This document shows positions 27,954 through 35,761 of a DNA stretch of 64,000 nt, in pieces. The notes under the pieces were generated by a model that was not told the origin of the DNA, did no database searches, and was given only the letters and a program-made list of their open reading frames with translations. This DNA is from Laspinema palackyanum D2c (GTDB taxonomy: Bacteria; Cyanobacteriota; Cyanobacteriia; Cyanobacteriales; Laspinemataceae), in contig NZ_JAMXFD010000019.1 in NCBI RefSeq assembly GCF_025370875.1, positions 52,785-116,784 of the forward strand. Reading direction: 5' to 3'. The position numbers were made by a program, and so were the translations under genes. Positions within the stretch are counted from its first letter, which is position 1. Each line of letters opens with the position of its first letter.

Positions 27954-29396
27954 ATGACCCAGAGTAAACTGACGATCGCCTTTCCTCTAAAAAAGCCTCT
28001 ATTTTCCGAATACCTTGCCGAGAATTCCCTAATTCTTCCTAATGGGAAACGCTCTAAACCGGCGATTCGCACCAGCTTACAAGCTTCTACCCTCGATGGT
28101 GTGTTTGCCACGTTTTTCTCCTGCGCTACCGGGGGGGTCTTGCTGAGTAATTTTTTGCTGGATCTCGGCGCAAGTAACGTGGAAATTGGGTTACTGGCAG
28201 CAATCCCGATGTTGGTGAATTTTCTGCAACCTGTGGGGGCCTATTTGGGCGATCGCACCACGAGTCGTCATTGGTACACCCTCTCGATTTTCAGCATTTC
28301 CCGCCTGCTGTGGCTGTTTTTACTTCTGGGAATTGGCTGGTTTCTCGTGGATCCCAGGCAAGCTCACCATCTGATTGTGGGAACCTTGGCGATCGTCGCC
28401 CTCACCCATATTTTAGGGGCCCTCGGGAGTCCCTCCTGGGTGAGTTGGATGGCGGCATTAGTCCCCGATCGCCTACGCGGGCGTTACTTTGGCTTTCGCA
28501 ACAGTGCCGCGAATCTCACCAATTTGCTGGCGATGCCAATATTGGGGGTGATGGTGTCCCAATGGGATGGAGGGACCATTGAAGGCTATGGGATTATCTT
28601 GTGTGTGGCGATCGCCGCTGGCATCATTAGTTTATGCTTCCAGTTTTTGATGGCAGATGTTAACCCCCAAATTTGGGGCAGTGATAGCCAAAGTCTCCCC
28701 ACACCTGAACCCACTCCCCCCTCCGGGGCGATCGCCCTGCCCAGTTTTTTAAAAGATAAAAATTTCCGGATATTTCTGCTGTATTTTGGCGGTTGGATGT
28801 TTGCCGTCAACCTCAGCGCCCCATTTTTCAACCTCTATTTACTCAAAGATTTAGATATCGATGTCAGTTGGGTGACCCTCTACAATAGCCTTGGTGCCGG
28901 TGCCAACTTGCTGATGCTCCCAATTTGGGGAAAATTAGCCGATCGCCTGGGAAATCGTCCCCTCTTACTCTTCGTCGGTATCCTCGTCGCGATCACCCCG
29001 GTGCTCTGGTTGGTAACGGGAACCCAGGGGATACTCTTATGGATAGGATTGCCCCTGTTACACCTAATTAGTGGCGCAACTTGGGCAGCCGTGGATCTGT
29101 GTGGCAGTAATATCCAAATGGAAATCGCCCCGGCGAAACAGCCTTCGAGTTATTTTGCGATCGCCGCTGCCGTTAGCGGTTTAGCCGGTGCCCTCGGCAC
29201 CACCCTCGGCGGATTGCTCGCCACTCAATCTGCCTTTGGCGGATTCGTTGGCTTATTTGCCTTCTCTGCGCTCTTGCGACTGTTAGCCCTGCTTCCCTTG
29301 CTATTCCTCCAGGAACCGCGCAGCCAAAGCCTCCGCCAGATACTTGACAACCTTGCAAGTTTTTGGTTAAAACCCCGGTTAAATTCTGATTCATAA
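27954..29396 (+). CDS. Major facilitator superfamily transporter
   Basis: A 480-residue protein with about 12 hydrophobic spans split into halves by a Pro-rich loop at about 245-262. Conserved MFS loops are seen: VPDRLRGRYFGFRNSAANL between TM4 and TM5 and GKLADRLGNRPLL in the second half. An N-terminal cytoplasmic tail of about 45 residues is longer than usual. The substrate cannot be deduced. The neighbouring sugar ABC genes lie 66 bp downstream on the same strand but need not share function. Confidence 0.87.
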   Translation: MTQSKLTIAFPLKKPLFSEYLAENSLILPNGKRSKPAIRTSLQASTLDGVFATFFSCATGGVLLSNFLLDLGASNVEIGLLAAIPMLVNFLQPVGAYLGDRTTSRHWYTLSIFSISRLLWLFLLLGIGWFLVDPRQAHHLIVGTLAIVALTHILGALGSPSWVSWMAALVPDRLRGRYFGFRNSAANLTNLLAMPILGVMVSQWDGGTIEGYGIILCVAIAAGIISLCFQFLMADVNPQIWGSDSQSLPTPEPTPPSGAIALPSFLKDKNFRIFLLYFGGWMFAVNLSAPFFNLYLLKDLDIDVSWVTLYNSLGAGANLLMLPIWGKLADRLGNRPLLLFVGILVAITPVLWLVTGTQGILLWIGLPLLHLISGATWAAVDLCGSNIQMEIAPAKQPSSYFAIAAAVSGLAGALGTTLGGLLATQSAFGGFVGLFAFSALLRLLALLPLLFLQEPRSQSLRQILDNLASFWLKPRLNSDS

Positions 29397-29462
29397 GGGC
29401 ATAATAAAAAAGTAGCGGCTATTACATTCAGGACGGCCCAGCTTTACCCGAGAGCAGGATTT

Positions 29463-30728
29463 ATGTCAAAACTTTATCGGCTTCTGTGCCAGTGGGCGAT
29501 CGTCCTGCTGCTGGTTCTCAGTCTCACCGCCTGCGGCAGTTCCCTGGAGGAAGATGTCACCACTCTCACCCTCAGTGGGTGGCAAAGTAGTCCCGTAGAA
29601 AAACAGCTTCTCGAACAGCTACTCCGAGATTTTGAAGCCACCCACCCCCATATTAAAGTCCGGTATGAAGTCATCACGGATCAGTATTCTGATGTCATCA
29701 AAACCCGATTAATTGGGGATGCGGCCCCGGATATCTTTTATTTAGATACCCTAGAAGCACCCTTACTGATGCATCGGGGCGTATTAGAACCCCTCGATCG
29801 CTATATCACCCCAGAATTTGACCTCAAAGATTTTCAACCGGCGATGCTGAATGCCTTTAAATATAAGGGCAAAATCTACGGTTTACCCAAAGATTTCTCC
29901 ACCCTAGCGCTCTATTACAATACCGAATTTTTCCAGGAAGCAGGGTTAAGTGAACCGCCCAAAACTTGGGGGCAATTACAGGAGTATTCTGAAGCATTAA
30001 CCCGGCGACGGAATCGCGATCGGCGCATCCAACGCTATGGCTATGGCATGGTTCCCGAATTAACCCGTCAAGCCTTTATGATTCGTGCCTTTGGCGGGCA
30101 ATTTGTCGATCGCAAAGGCTTCGCGGCATTTGCTCAACCCAAAGCCTTAAAAGGACTCGCCCCCGTTATCGAACAATATCAACAAGCTCGCACCGCAGGC
30201 ATCCCCTCCGATACCGGCGCAAGTAACGTCAGCGAAATGTTTGGACAGGGAAAAGCCGCAATGGTCCTTGATGGGAATTGGGCGATTCCTTACCTACAAG
30301 AAACCTTTCCTCGGATTTCTTTTGCCATTGCCCCCGTCCCGACCATTAATGGCAAAAAAGGGACAATGGCCTTTACTGTTGCCTACGTCATGAATAAACA
30401 ATCTACCCACAAAGAGGAAGCCTGGGAATTGATTTCTTATCTAACGGGAAAAGAAGGCATGAAAGCTTGGGCGAGTGGGGGATTAATCTTACCCACCCGC
30501 AAATCAGTCCTGGCAGAACTGGGATATCCGAATAATCCCCTCTATGCGCCCTTTGTCGCCGGTGCCGACTATGCTACCCTCTGGCAAGCGGGAGAAAATT
30601 TGTCCCTCGTTACCCAAAATTTTAACAACCAGTTTCTCAGTGCTTTATTAGGGGAACAATCTTTATCAGAGGCGATGAAAAAAGCCCAAGGGACTGCCAA
30701 CCAGGAAATTAAAGCGAGTTTGTATTAA
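29463..30728 (+). CDS. Sugar ABC transporter substrate-binding lipoprotein
   Basis: A 421-residue extracellular solute-binding protein of family 1 (MalE/UgpB-like). The signal has a lipobox LTAC (cysteine about 23), so it is lipid-anchored. Typical text includes FEATHPHIKVRYE, APDIFYLD, KIYGLPKDFSTLALYYN and GQGKAAMVLDGNW. It should deliver a carbohydrate or polyol (glucosylglycerol-type GgtB is a homologous cyanobacterial example) to the two permeases encoded next. It leads a three-gene unit; no ATPase gene is present here. Confidence 0.9.
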   Translation: MSKLYRLLCQWAIVLLLVLSLTACGSSLEEDVTTLTLSGWQSSPVEKQLLEQLLRDFEATHPHIKVRYEVITDQYSDVIKTRLIGDAAPDIFYLDTLEAPLLMHRGVLEPLDRYITPEFDLKDFQPAMLNAFKYKGKIYGLPKDFSTLALYYNTEFFQEAGLSEPPKTWGQLQEYSEALTRRRNRDRRIQRYGYGMVPELTRQAFMIRAFGGQFVDRKGFAAFAQPKALKGLAPVIEQYQQARTAGIPSDTGASNVSEMFGQGKAAMVLDGNWAIPYLQETFPRISFAIAPVPTINGKKGTMAFTVAYVMNKQSTHKEEAWELISYLTGKEGMKAWASGGLILPTRKSVLAELGYPNNPLYAPFVAGADYATLWQAGENLSLVTQNFNNQFLSALLGEQSLSEAMKKAQGTANQEIKASLY

Positions 30729-30778
30729 TTCACGGGAATTAAGGCCGTCCGGTCCTCAGCCAAAGACCTCCCTAAACT

Positions 30779-31732
30779 ATGACTAGCATCCCCCTCAAAT
30801 CTATGCCAGCCTCTTCTTTGAATTCCGAGGCTTCTCGGTCTAAAAAAACTCGGAGTTTTCGCTTTTCCCCTTCCCTATCCGGTTATCTGTTTATCACCCC
30901 GGCTTTAATGATTTTAGGGGTGTTTTTGGGGTTGCCGATTTTGTATGCGATTTTCCTCTCGTTTCACAAAGTTGAGATTTTAGGGGAAATGAGCTATCGG
31001 TTTGTCCACCTGCGGAATTTTACCCGATTGGTGGACGATGGACGGGTTTGGATTGCCTTGAAAAATACGGCAGAATATGTGGCGATCGTTGTTCCCATCC
31101 AGACGTTCATTGCCTTAATGTTAGCCTTGGTTCTGAATGCCCAAATTCGCGGAAAAAATCTGTTTCGGGTGGTGTTTTTCCTGCCAACGATTACCTCATC
31201 GGCGGTGTTAACCCTGATTTTTATGTGGATTTACAATGCCGATGGGCTACTGAATCATTTTTTAGAGGGGTTTGGTTTACCGACTTACAATTGGTTGGGA
31301 GACCCAAATATTGCCCTGAAATCAATTATGATTATGAATATTTGGGCGAGTGCTCCCTTTTTCATGGTGATTTATTTGGCAGCCCTCCAGGATATTCCCG
31401 AGTCCCTCTATGAAGCGGCCAAAATTGATGGGGCGAATGGTTGCGATCGCTTTGTGAATATTACGTTGCCTTTACTCAAACCTGTGACCTTTTTTATCAT
31501 TGTCATGGGCATTATTGGCACGTTTCAACTTTTTGACCAATCCTATATTTTCTCCGGAGGGTCCGGCGGTCCCAATAATTCTACCTTGACGGTGGTGTTG
31601 TTGATTTATCAGTATGCGTTTAAGAGTTTAGAAATGGGATATGCGGCTGCCTTAGCCCTCTTATTAGCAACGGCGATCGTCTTAGCTACCCTGGTACAAC
31701 GGTATCTGTTTAAAGAAGATATGCCTCAGTAA
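30779..31732 (+). CDS. Sugar ABC transporter permease, MalF-like
   Basis: A 317-residue permease with six spans and the EAA motif YEAAKIDGANGCDRFVNITLPLLKP in split form (EAAKIDGANG about 213-222) that docks the ATPase. A 35-residue Ser/Lys/Arg-rich N-terminal tail precedes TM1. It lies 50 bp after the binding-protein gene and pairs with the MalG-like permease. Confidence 0.92.
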   Translation: MTSIPLKSMPASSLNSEASRSKKTRSFRFSPSLSGYLFITPALMILGVFLGLPILYAIFLSFHKVEILGEMSYRFVHLRNFTRLVDDGRVWIALKNTAEYVAIVVPIQTFIALMLALVLNAQIRGKNLFRVVFFLPTITSSAVLTLIFMWIYNADGLLNHFLEGFGLPTYNWLGDPNIALKSIMIMNIWASAPFFMVIYLAALQDIPESLYEAAKIDGANGCDRFVNITLPLLKPVTFFIIVMGIIGTFQLFDQSYIFSGGSGGPNNSTLTVVLLIYQYAFKSLEMGYAAALALLLATAIVLATLVQRYLFKEDMPQ

Positions 31733-31758
31733 TCGTCATCATAGGAGACTCACGGAGA

Positions 31759-32586
31759 ATGAAGCGAATTTCTGGATTAAAAGCGCTGCTGTACGGATTC
31801 TTAATTCTGTATGCGATCGTCACCTTTATTCCCTTTGCCTGGGCAATGTCGGCATCCTTTAAACCCTTAGCAGAAATTGTGGAAGGAGGGATGAATTTTA
31901 TTCCCAAAAATTTCACCCTGGAGAACTATCAATCCATCTTTACCCGAGAACGCCTATTCGGGCGATGGCTGTTCAATAGTGCCTTTGTAGCAGTTTGCGT
32001 TACGGGGTTTAATATTGTCTTTAATTCGATGGCAGGCTATGCCCTAGCCCGAATTCCCTTTCGAGGCAATAGGCTGGTTTTTGGGATGATTTTAGCGGTA
32101 TTAATGATTCCCGGACAAATCACGTTGATTCCCACATTTCTAATTTTAAAATCCTTGGGTTGGTTGAATACTTATCAAGGGTTAATTGTCCCCAGTATGG
32201 TCAATGCGACGTTTATTTTTATGATGCGTCAGTTCTTTGTGAATTTCCCGAAGGAACTGGAGGAAGCGGCAGCATTAGATGGATTGAATCGATGGCAAAC
32301 CTTTTGGAAGGTGGTAATGCCCTTAGCAAAACCGGCCCTAGCTGCTCAAGCTATTTTTATTTTTATGGGAAGCTGGAATAATTTTTTCATGCCCTTAATT
32401 GTGGTATCCAGTCAGGATATGTTTACGTTACCGTTGGGGTTAAATACGTTTAAGGGTCAATATATCAGTTATTGGAACTATATCATGGCCGCTTCAATGG
32501 TATTTACGTTACCCGCATTGGCGATTTATGCCTTTTTTAATCGTTATTTTGTGCAAGGGGTAACATTTACAGGGAATAAAGGGTGA
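31759..32586 (+). CDS. Sugar ABC transporter permease, MalG-like
   Basis: A 275-residue permease with six spans and the EAA loop ELEEAAALDGLNRWQTFWKV. A GGAG ribosome-binding site precedes the ATG, and the gene is 26 bp after its partner. Together they form the heterodimeric pore of a carbohydrate importer. The ATPase must be supplied in trans, as for many CUT1 systems sharing an MsmX/UgpC-type subunit. Confidence 0.92.
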   Translation: MKRISGLKALLYGFLILYAIVTFIPFAWAMSASFKPLAEIVEGGMNFIPKNFTLENYQSIFTRERLFGRWLFNSAFVAVCVTGFNIVFNSMAGYALARIPFRGNRLVFGMILAVLMIPGQITLIPTFLILKSLGWLNTYQGLIVPSMVNATFIFMMRQFFVNFPKELEEAAALDGLNRWQTFWKVVMPLAKPALAAQAIFIFMGSWNNFFMPLIVVSSQDMFTLPLGLNTFKGQYISYWNYIMAASMVFTLPALAIYAFFNRYFVQGVTFTGNKG

Positions 32587-32632
32587 GAATGCTCCACTGG
32601 ACTACATCTGGCAGTAATTTGGAGAATTTGGC

Positions 32633-33304
32633 TTAAATTTCCGCCCATTGGCGCAGTAAGTTGGCATGGGTTTTGCACAGTAAATCGAATTCTACGGTTT
32701 TGCCATATTGCTCAAAGATTGACTTTCTAACCGTATCAAGTTCAAAGAGAATTTCCCGTTGTTGAACATCGCGAACCAGACTTTGAACCCAAGTCACCGC
32801 AGCGAAACGAATCCCCTGGGTTACTTCCGTAACTTGATGGAGAAAAGTAGAAGGATAAACAATCATTGATCCTGCCGGGAGTTTAAAAGATTGTTCACCA
32901 AGACTGGTATCGATGACTAATTCACCGCCTTCATAGGTATCTGGCTCGCTGAGAAATAGGGTTAGGGAGACATCCGATCGCACCAATTCTCCATCGCCCA
33001 TAATGGCATTATCGGTATGCCAACCATAAGACATTCCCGGTTCATAACGACTAAACAAAATTGGCCGAATTTTTTGGGGACGCACGGAGGCTTTAAAGAG
33101 GGGATTTTGCAAGAGCGCATTATGCACAATTCCCCTGACTTTTTTGGCGTCCTCTGTATCGGCTTTCAATTGATAGTTATCTTTAACAGTTTTCGCATAC
33201 CTACCCGCCGTAAGTTTACCTTCAACAAATTCACCCTCTTTTAGAATGCGCTGAATCTCGTCTAACTGTTCTGGGGTGAGAACTTGCTCAATACATAAAA
33301 TCAT
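32633..33304 (-). CDS. PKHD-type Fe(II)/2-oxoglutarate dioxygenase (PiuC/YbiX family)
   Basis: A 223-residue non-haem iron oxygenase. Iron ligands are H96 and D98 in GWHTDNAIM and H156 in TFLHQVTEV; R166 in GIRFAAV would bind 2-oxoglutarate. The double-stranded beta-helix runs about 75-180, with an all-helical tail. Family members are often linked to iron uptake in proteobacteria; the substrate is unknown and nothing iron-related lies beside it here. It is convergent with the sugar ABC genes. Confidence 0.93.
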   Translation of the reverse strand: MILCIEQVLTPEQLDEIQRILKEGEFVEGKLTAGRYAKTVKDNYQLKADTEDAKKVRGIVHNALLQNPLFKASVRPQKIRPILFSRYEPGMSYGWHTDNAIMGDGELVRSDVSLTLFLSEPDTYEGGELVIDTSLGEQSFKLPAGSMIVYPSTFLHQVTEVTQGIRFAAVTWVQSLVRDVQQREILFELDTVRKSIFEQYGKTVEFDLLCKTHANLLRQWAEI

Positions 33305-33502
33305 GGAATTAAGGCCAAATTTAGCTAAAAAAGATTGATGATTTCATCTGGCTCAAAGAGTTGAGAGCATAGATAGGGATACCCTAGCCCTGATATTTAA
33401 TTCAAGACTAGGAAAATCCCCGACTCAATCAAATCGTTATTATCAGATGATGCTTAAGATGGTTCAATCGTTGCTCCGAAACGAAACAACAGTGGCAATG
33501 CA

Positions 33503-33769
33503 CTAAGATTCACCACCTTCACCACCTTGGTTCTCTTGGTTCTCTTGGCCCTCTTCGCCACCTTCGCCATCTTCGCCACCTTCGCCATCTTCAGTTGCAC
33601 CTGGATTGGGAGTAGTCGAAGCTGGGTTTGTGGGAGCGCCGCCCTCTTCTCCAGCATCTTCAGTGGTAGGAGCTGGGGGCGTTTGTTCTGCTTCGGGCTG
33701 ACCGGCACAGGCCGCCACGGTTGTCGCTAGACCAAGACTCAGAAATAGTGCAACAGCTTTAGATTTCAT
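33503..33769 (-). CDS. Small acidic lipoprotein with Glu/Gly low-complexity tail
   Basis: An 88-residue protein with a clear lipoprotein signal (MKSKAVALFLSLGLATTVAAC; lipobox VAAC, cysteine 21). The mature part is a Pro/Thr-rich segment and then a Glu/Gly repeat tract (GEGGEDGEGGEEG type) with no fold. It is likely an anchored spacer or a polyanionic surface peptide. In DNA the repeat is a CTTCGCCAC / CTTCGCCAT array on the plus strand, liable to slippage. Confidence 0.7.
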   Translation of the reverse strand: MKSKAVALFLSLGLATTVAACAGQPEAEQTPPAPTTEDAGEEGGAPTNPASTTPNPGATEDGEGGEDGEGGEEGQENQENQGGEGGES

Positions 33770-33855
33770 AGTTAATTTGTGATCGTGATTAGTGGGGGTC
33801 AGAAGTGATTATAAGCTAATTATAGGAAACAAATAGTAAAAATCTGGGAAGGAAA

Positions 33856-33919
33856 AGAAACCGGGTTTCTGCGATAACTTTGGCTGAAAACCGAGATTGA
33901 ATTAAGAAAGCCGGTTTCT
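33856..33919. repeat. Paired AGAAACCGGGTTTCT arms
   Basis: The arms AGAAACCGGGTTTCT (33856-33870) and AGAAAGCCGGTTTCT (33905-33919) enclose 34 bp. This is another member of the dispersed hairpin family, downstream of a region with no gene. Confidence 0.8.
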
Positions 33920-33986
33920 AGGCCCCGCCGCAGTTTCAGCGCGATCGCACTGGTCTTTACCCTATTTCATCTAGGGCTATTTGTCG

Positions 33987-34118
33987 CTATGCCGCGCGAT
34001 CGGGGGCTTGGGGATCCATGCGAGCCAATCGGAGCAGATCGTCAACCCGTTGGCTCATTTGCCCTGACGCACTGGCGATCGCACCAGAACTGCGTTCATC
34101 ATCTTCAATTAACAACAT
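33987..34118 (-). CDS. Possible short ORF or gene remnant, uncertain
   Basis: A 43-codon frame starting with ATG (MLLIEDDERSSGAIASAS...) and ending before a TAG. The middle (MSQRVDDLLRLARMD) resembles the second helix of a HisKA-type dimerisation domain, so it could be the residue of a kinase gene. There is no good ribosome-binding site and no flanking homologous frame was found. It may equally be chance. Confidence 0.2.
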   Translation of the reverse strand: MLLIEDDERSSGAIASASGQMSQRVDDLLRLARMDPQAPDRAA

Positions 34119-34270
34119 TGTTATATCAAAAAGGAAAGGATAACCTCTTTAAGCTTGGGGGTGATATTTTATTAATTTATTCCTGGGTTTAACTATTATT
34201 TATAAAATCCAATAATCCTCGCTTTATTTTTTGCGAACACCTGACTAAAACCGTTGCTAAAAAAAAGAAC

Positions 34271-34330
34271 ATAACGACTGAAATCGTTACTAAGAACATG
34301 AAAAAATAACGGCAGCAAGTCGTTACTAAG
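34271..34330. repeat. Two degenerate AGTAACGACT-type palindromic units
   Basis: Unit 1 (34271-34294) has the stem TAACGA-CTGAAA-TCGTTA; unit 2 (34306-34330) ends with the same GTCGTTACTAAG-like arm. A third, weaker arm (CCGTTGCTAA) lies at 34251-34260. Such AACGACTTCAGTCGTT-like units are dispersed in filamentous cyanobacteria. Confidence 0.6.
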
Positions 34331-34354
34331 AAAAAAGAAAGGAAGGGTCAGAAG

Positions 34355-35632
34355 TTAAAATGACTTTTTGGTGGGATGGATGGGAATGATGACTGCGAAT
34401 TCTGTTTCTTGACCGGGTTCGGAATGGACTTCTAATTTTCCTCCGTGTTTATCCACAACGATTTGATAGGAAATGCTTAAACCGAGACCTTTCCCAGCAC
34501 CTACATCTTTAGTGGTGAAAAAGGGGTTGAAAATATTAGAGACTGTCTCTTTGGGAATGCCGATCCCATTATCGAAAATCCGAATTACTGCATGGGAAGG
34601 GGTGCGGGTTTCGGTACAGATGCGAATCCGGGGGGGTGGGGAGTTGGAGTCGGGTTGATTCCTGGGGTAATTTTGTAGCTGGGTGCGTTTTCCCACGGCA
34701 TCGATCGCATTGTTGATCAGGTGAAAAAATACTTGATTGATATCACTAGGATAGCATTCCACCCGAGGTAATTTTCCATAGTTAATCTCGGTTTCAATCC
34801 CTTCTAAACGCCCTTTTAAAATAGAGAGCGTACTATCCAACCCTTCATGGAGATCCACATCCTTCAGTTCAGCTTCATCCAGATGAGAAAAAGTTCGTAA
34901 GGATTCCACGATTTCTCGAATCCGCTTGGCCCCTCGTTTCATGGATTCTACCAGGGAAGGAAAATCGACCATTAAAAATTCTAAATCCAATTCCTCCGCT
35001 GCATCTTTAATCTCGGGCAAAGGATTGGGATAGTGTTGTTGAAAAAGTTGAATAAATTCAACCAATTCTCCCATATATTTCGCAGCATGATTCAAATTGC
35101 CATCAATAAAAGTTACAGGATTGTTAATTTCGTGAGCAATTCCCGCCACCATTTGACCAATTGACGACATTTTTTCGCTTTGAATTAACTGAGCCTGGGT
35201 TTGTTGTAAATCCCGTAAGGTTTGGCTGAGTTGTTGATTGGATTGGCTTAATTGTTGCTGGGAATGATACAGTCTAAGTCCCGCCCTGACCCTGGCTAAG
35301 AGTTCGGCTGGATTGACGGGTTTGGAAAGAAAATCATCCGCCCCAGCATCGAGTCCTTGAATACGGTCCTCTAAATCGACTTTCGAGGTGAGTAAAATAA
35401 AAAAGGTTTGGGCTAATTCGGGGTTGGATTTGACGATGCGACAGACTTCTACACCATCAAAATAAGGCATCACCCAATCGCAAATAATTAACGCAGGATG
35501 AACTTCCAGGGCAAGTTTTACCCCTTCTTCCCCATCTTTGGCAACGGTGACTTCATGGCCTTCTAATTTTAAGTCTCGTTTGAGGAGTAAGCGCGTGGCA
35601 GAATCATCATCTATGACTAGAATTTTATCCAT
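34355..35632 (-). CDS. REC-led histidine kinase (receiver, HisKA, HATPase)
   Basis: A 425-residue soluble protein. The receiver covers 1-118 with D52 as phospho-acceptor (IICDWVMP) and LTSK, SKPV motifs. A Gln-rich coiled coil (about 122-152) leads to the H-box with H167 (GIAHEINNPVTF), and the ATP-binding domain carries HLINNAIDAV, DNGIGIP, FNPFFTTK and GLGLSIS. The order REC-kinase implies it is controlled by an upstream kinase and then passes phosphate on. It is 130 bp downstream of a paralogous REC-GAF-PAS kinase on the same strand, with similar receivers. Confidence 0.9.
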   Translation of the reverse strand: MDKILVIDDDSATRLLLKRDLKLEGHEVTVAKDGEEGVKLALEVHPALIICDWVMPYFDGVEVCRIVKSNPELAQTFFILLTSKVDLEDRIQGLDAGADDFLSKPVNPAELLARVRAGLRLYHSQQQLSQSNQQLSQTLRDLQQTQAQLIQSEKMSSIGQMVAGIAHEINNPVTFIDGNLNHAAKYMGELVEFIQLFQQHYPNPLPEIKDAAEELDLEFLMVDFPSLVESMKRGAKRIREIVESLRTFSHLDEAELKDVDLHEGLDSTLSILKGRLEGIETEINYGKLPRVECYPSDINQVFFHLINNAIDAVGKRTQLQNYPRNQPDSNSPPPRIRICTETRTPSHAVIRIFDNGIGIPKETVSNIFNPFFTTKDVGAGKGLGLSISYQIVVDKHGGKLEVHSEPGQETEFAVIIPIHPTKKSF

Positions 35633-35761
35633 AAGATTGAGGAAAATTAATCATAATTTTTAGGCCCGTCTATGGGTCAGAATATCATACCTTAAAGTTC
35701 GAGACAATCCCAGTTTAAAGGGGCACAGAAGTAGCGGGGGCGTCACGGGTCATGGCAGGGT

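Larger units (their letters stand above)
33770..34354. other. Gene-poor stretch with repeats upstream of the small lipoprotein gene
   Basis: This 585-bp stretch contains the hairpin at 33856-33919, a 43-codon open frame (33987-34118, minus) and two degenerate TAACGAC-type hairpins at 34271-34330. I see no established gene. Confidence 0.5.

Noticed and set aside
33454..33708. Lys/Arg-rich 84-codon frame over the lipoprotein gene
   Set aside because: It is a shadow of the Glu/Gly repeat in another frame; the lipoprotein frame has a proper signal peptide.
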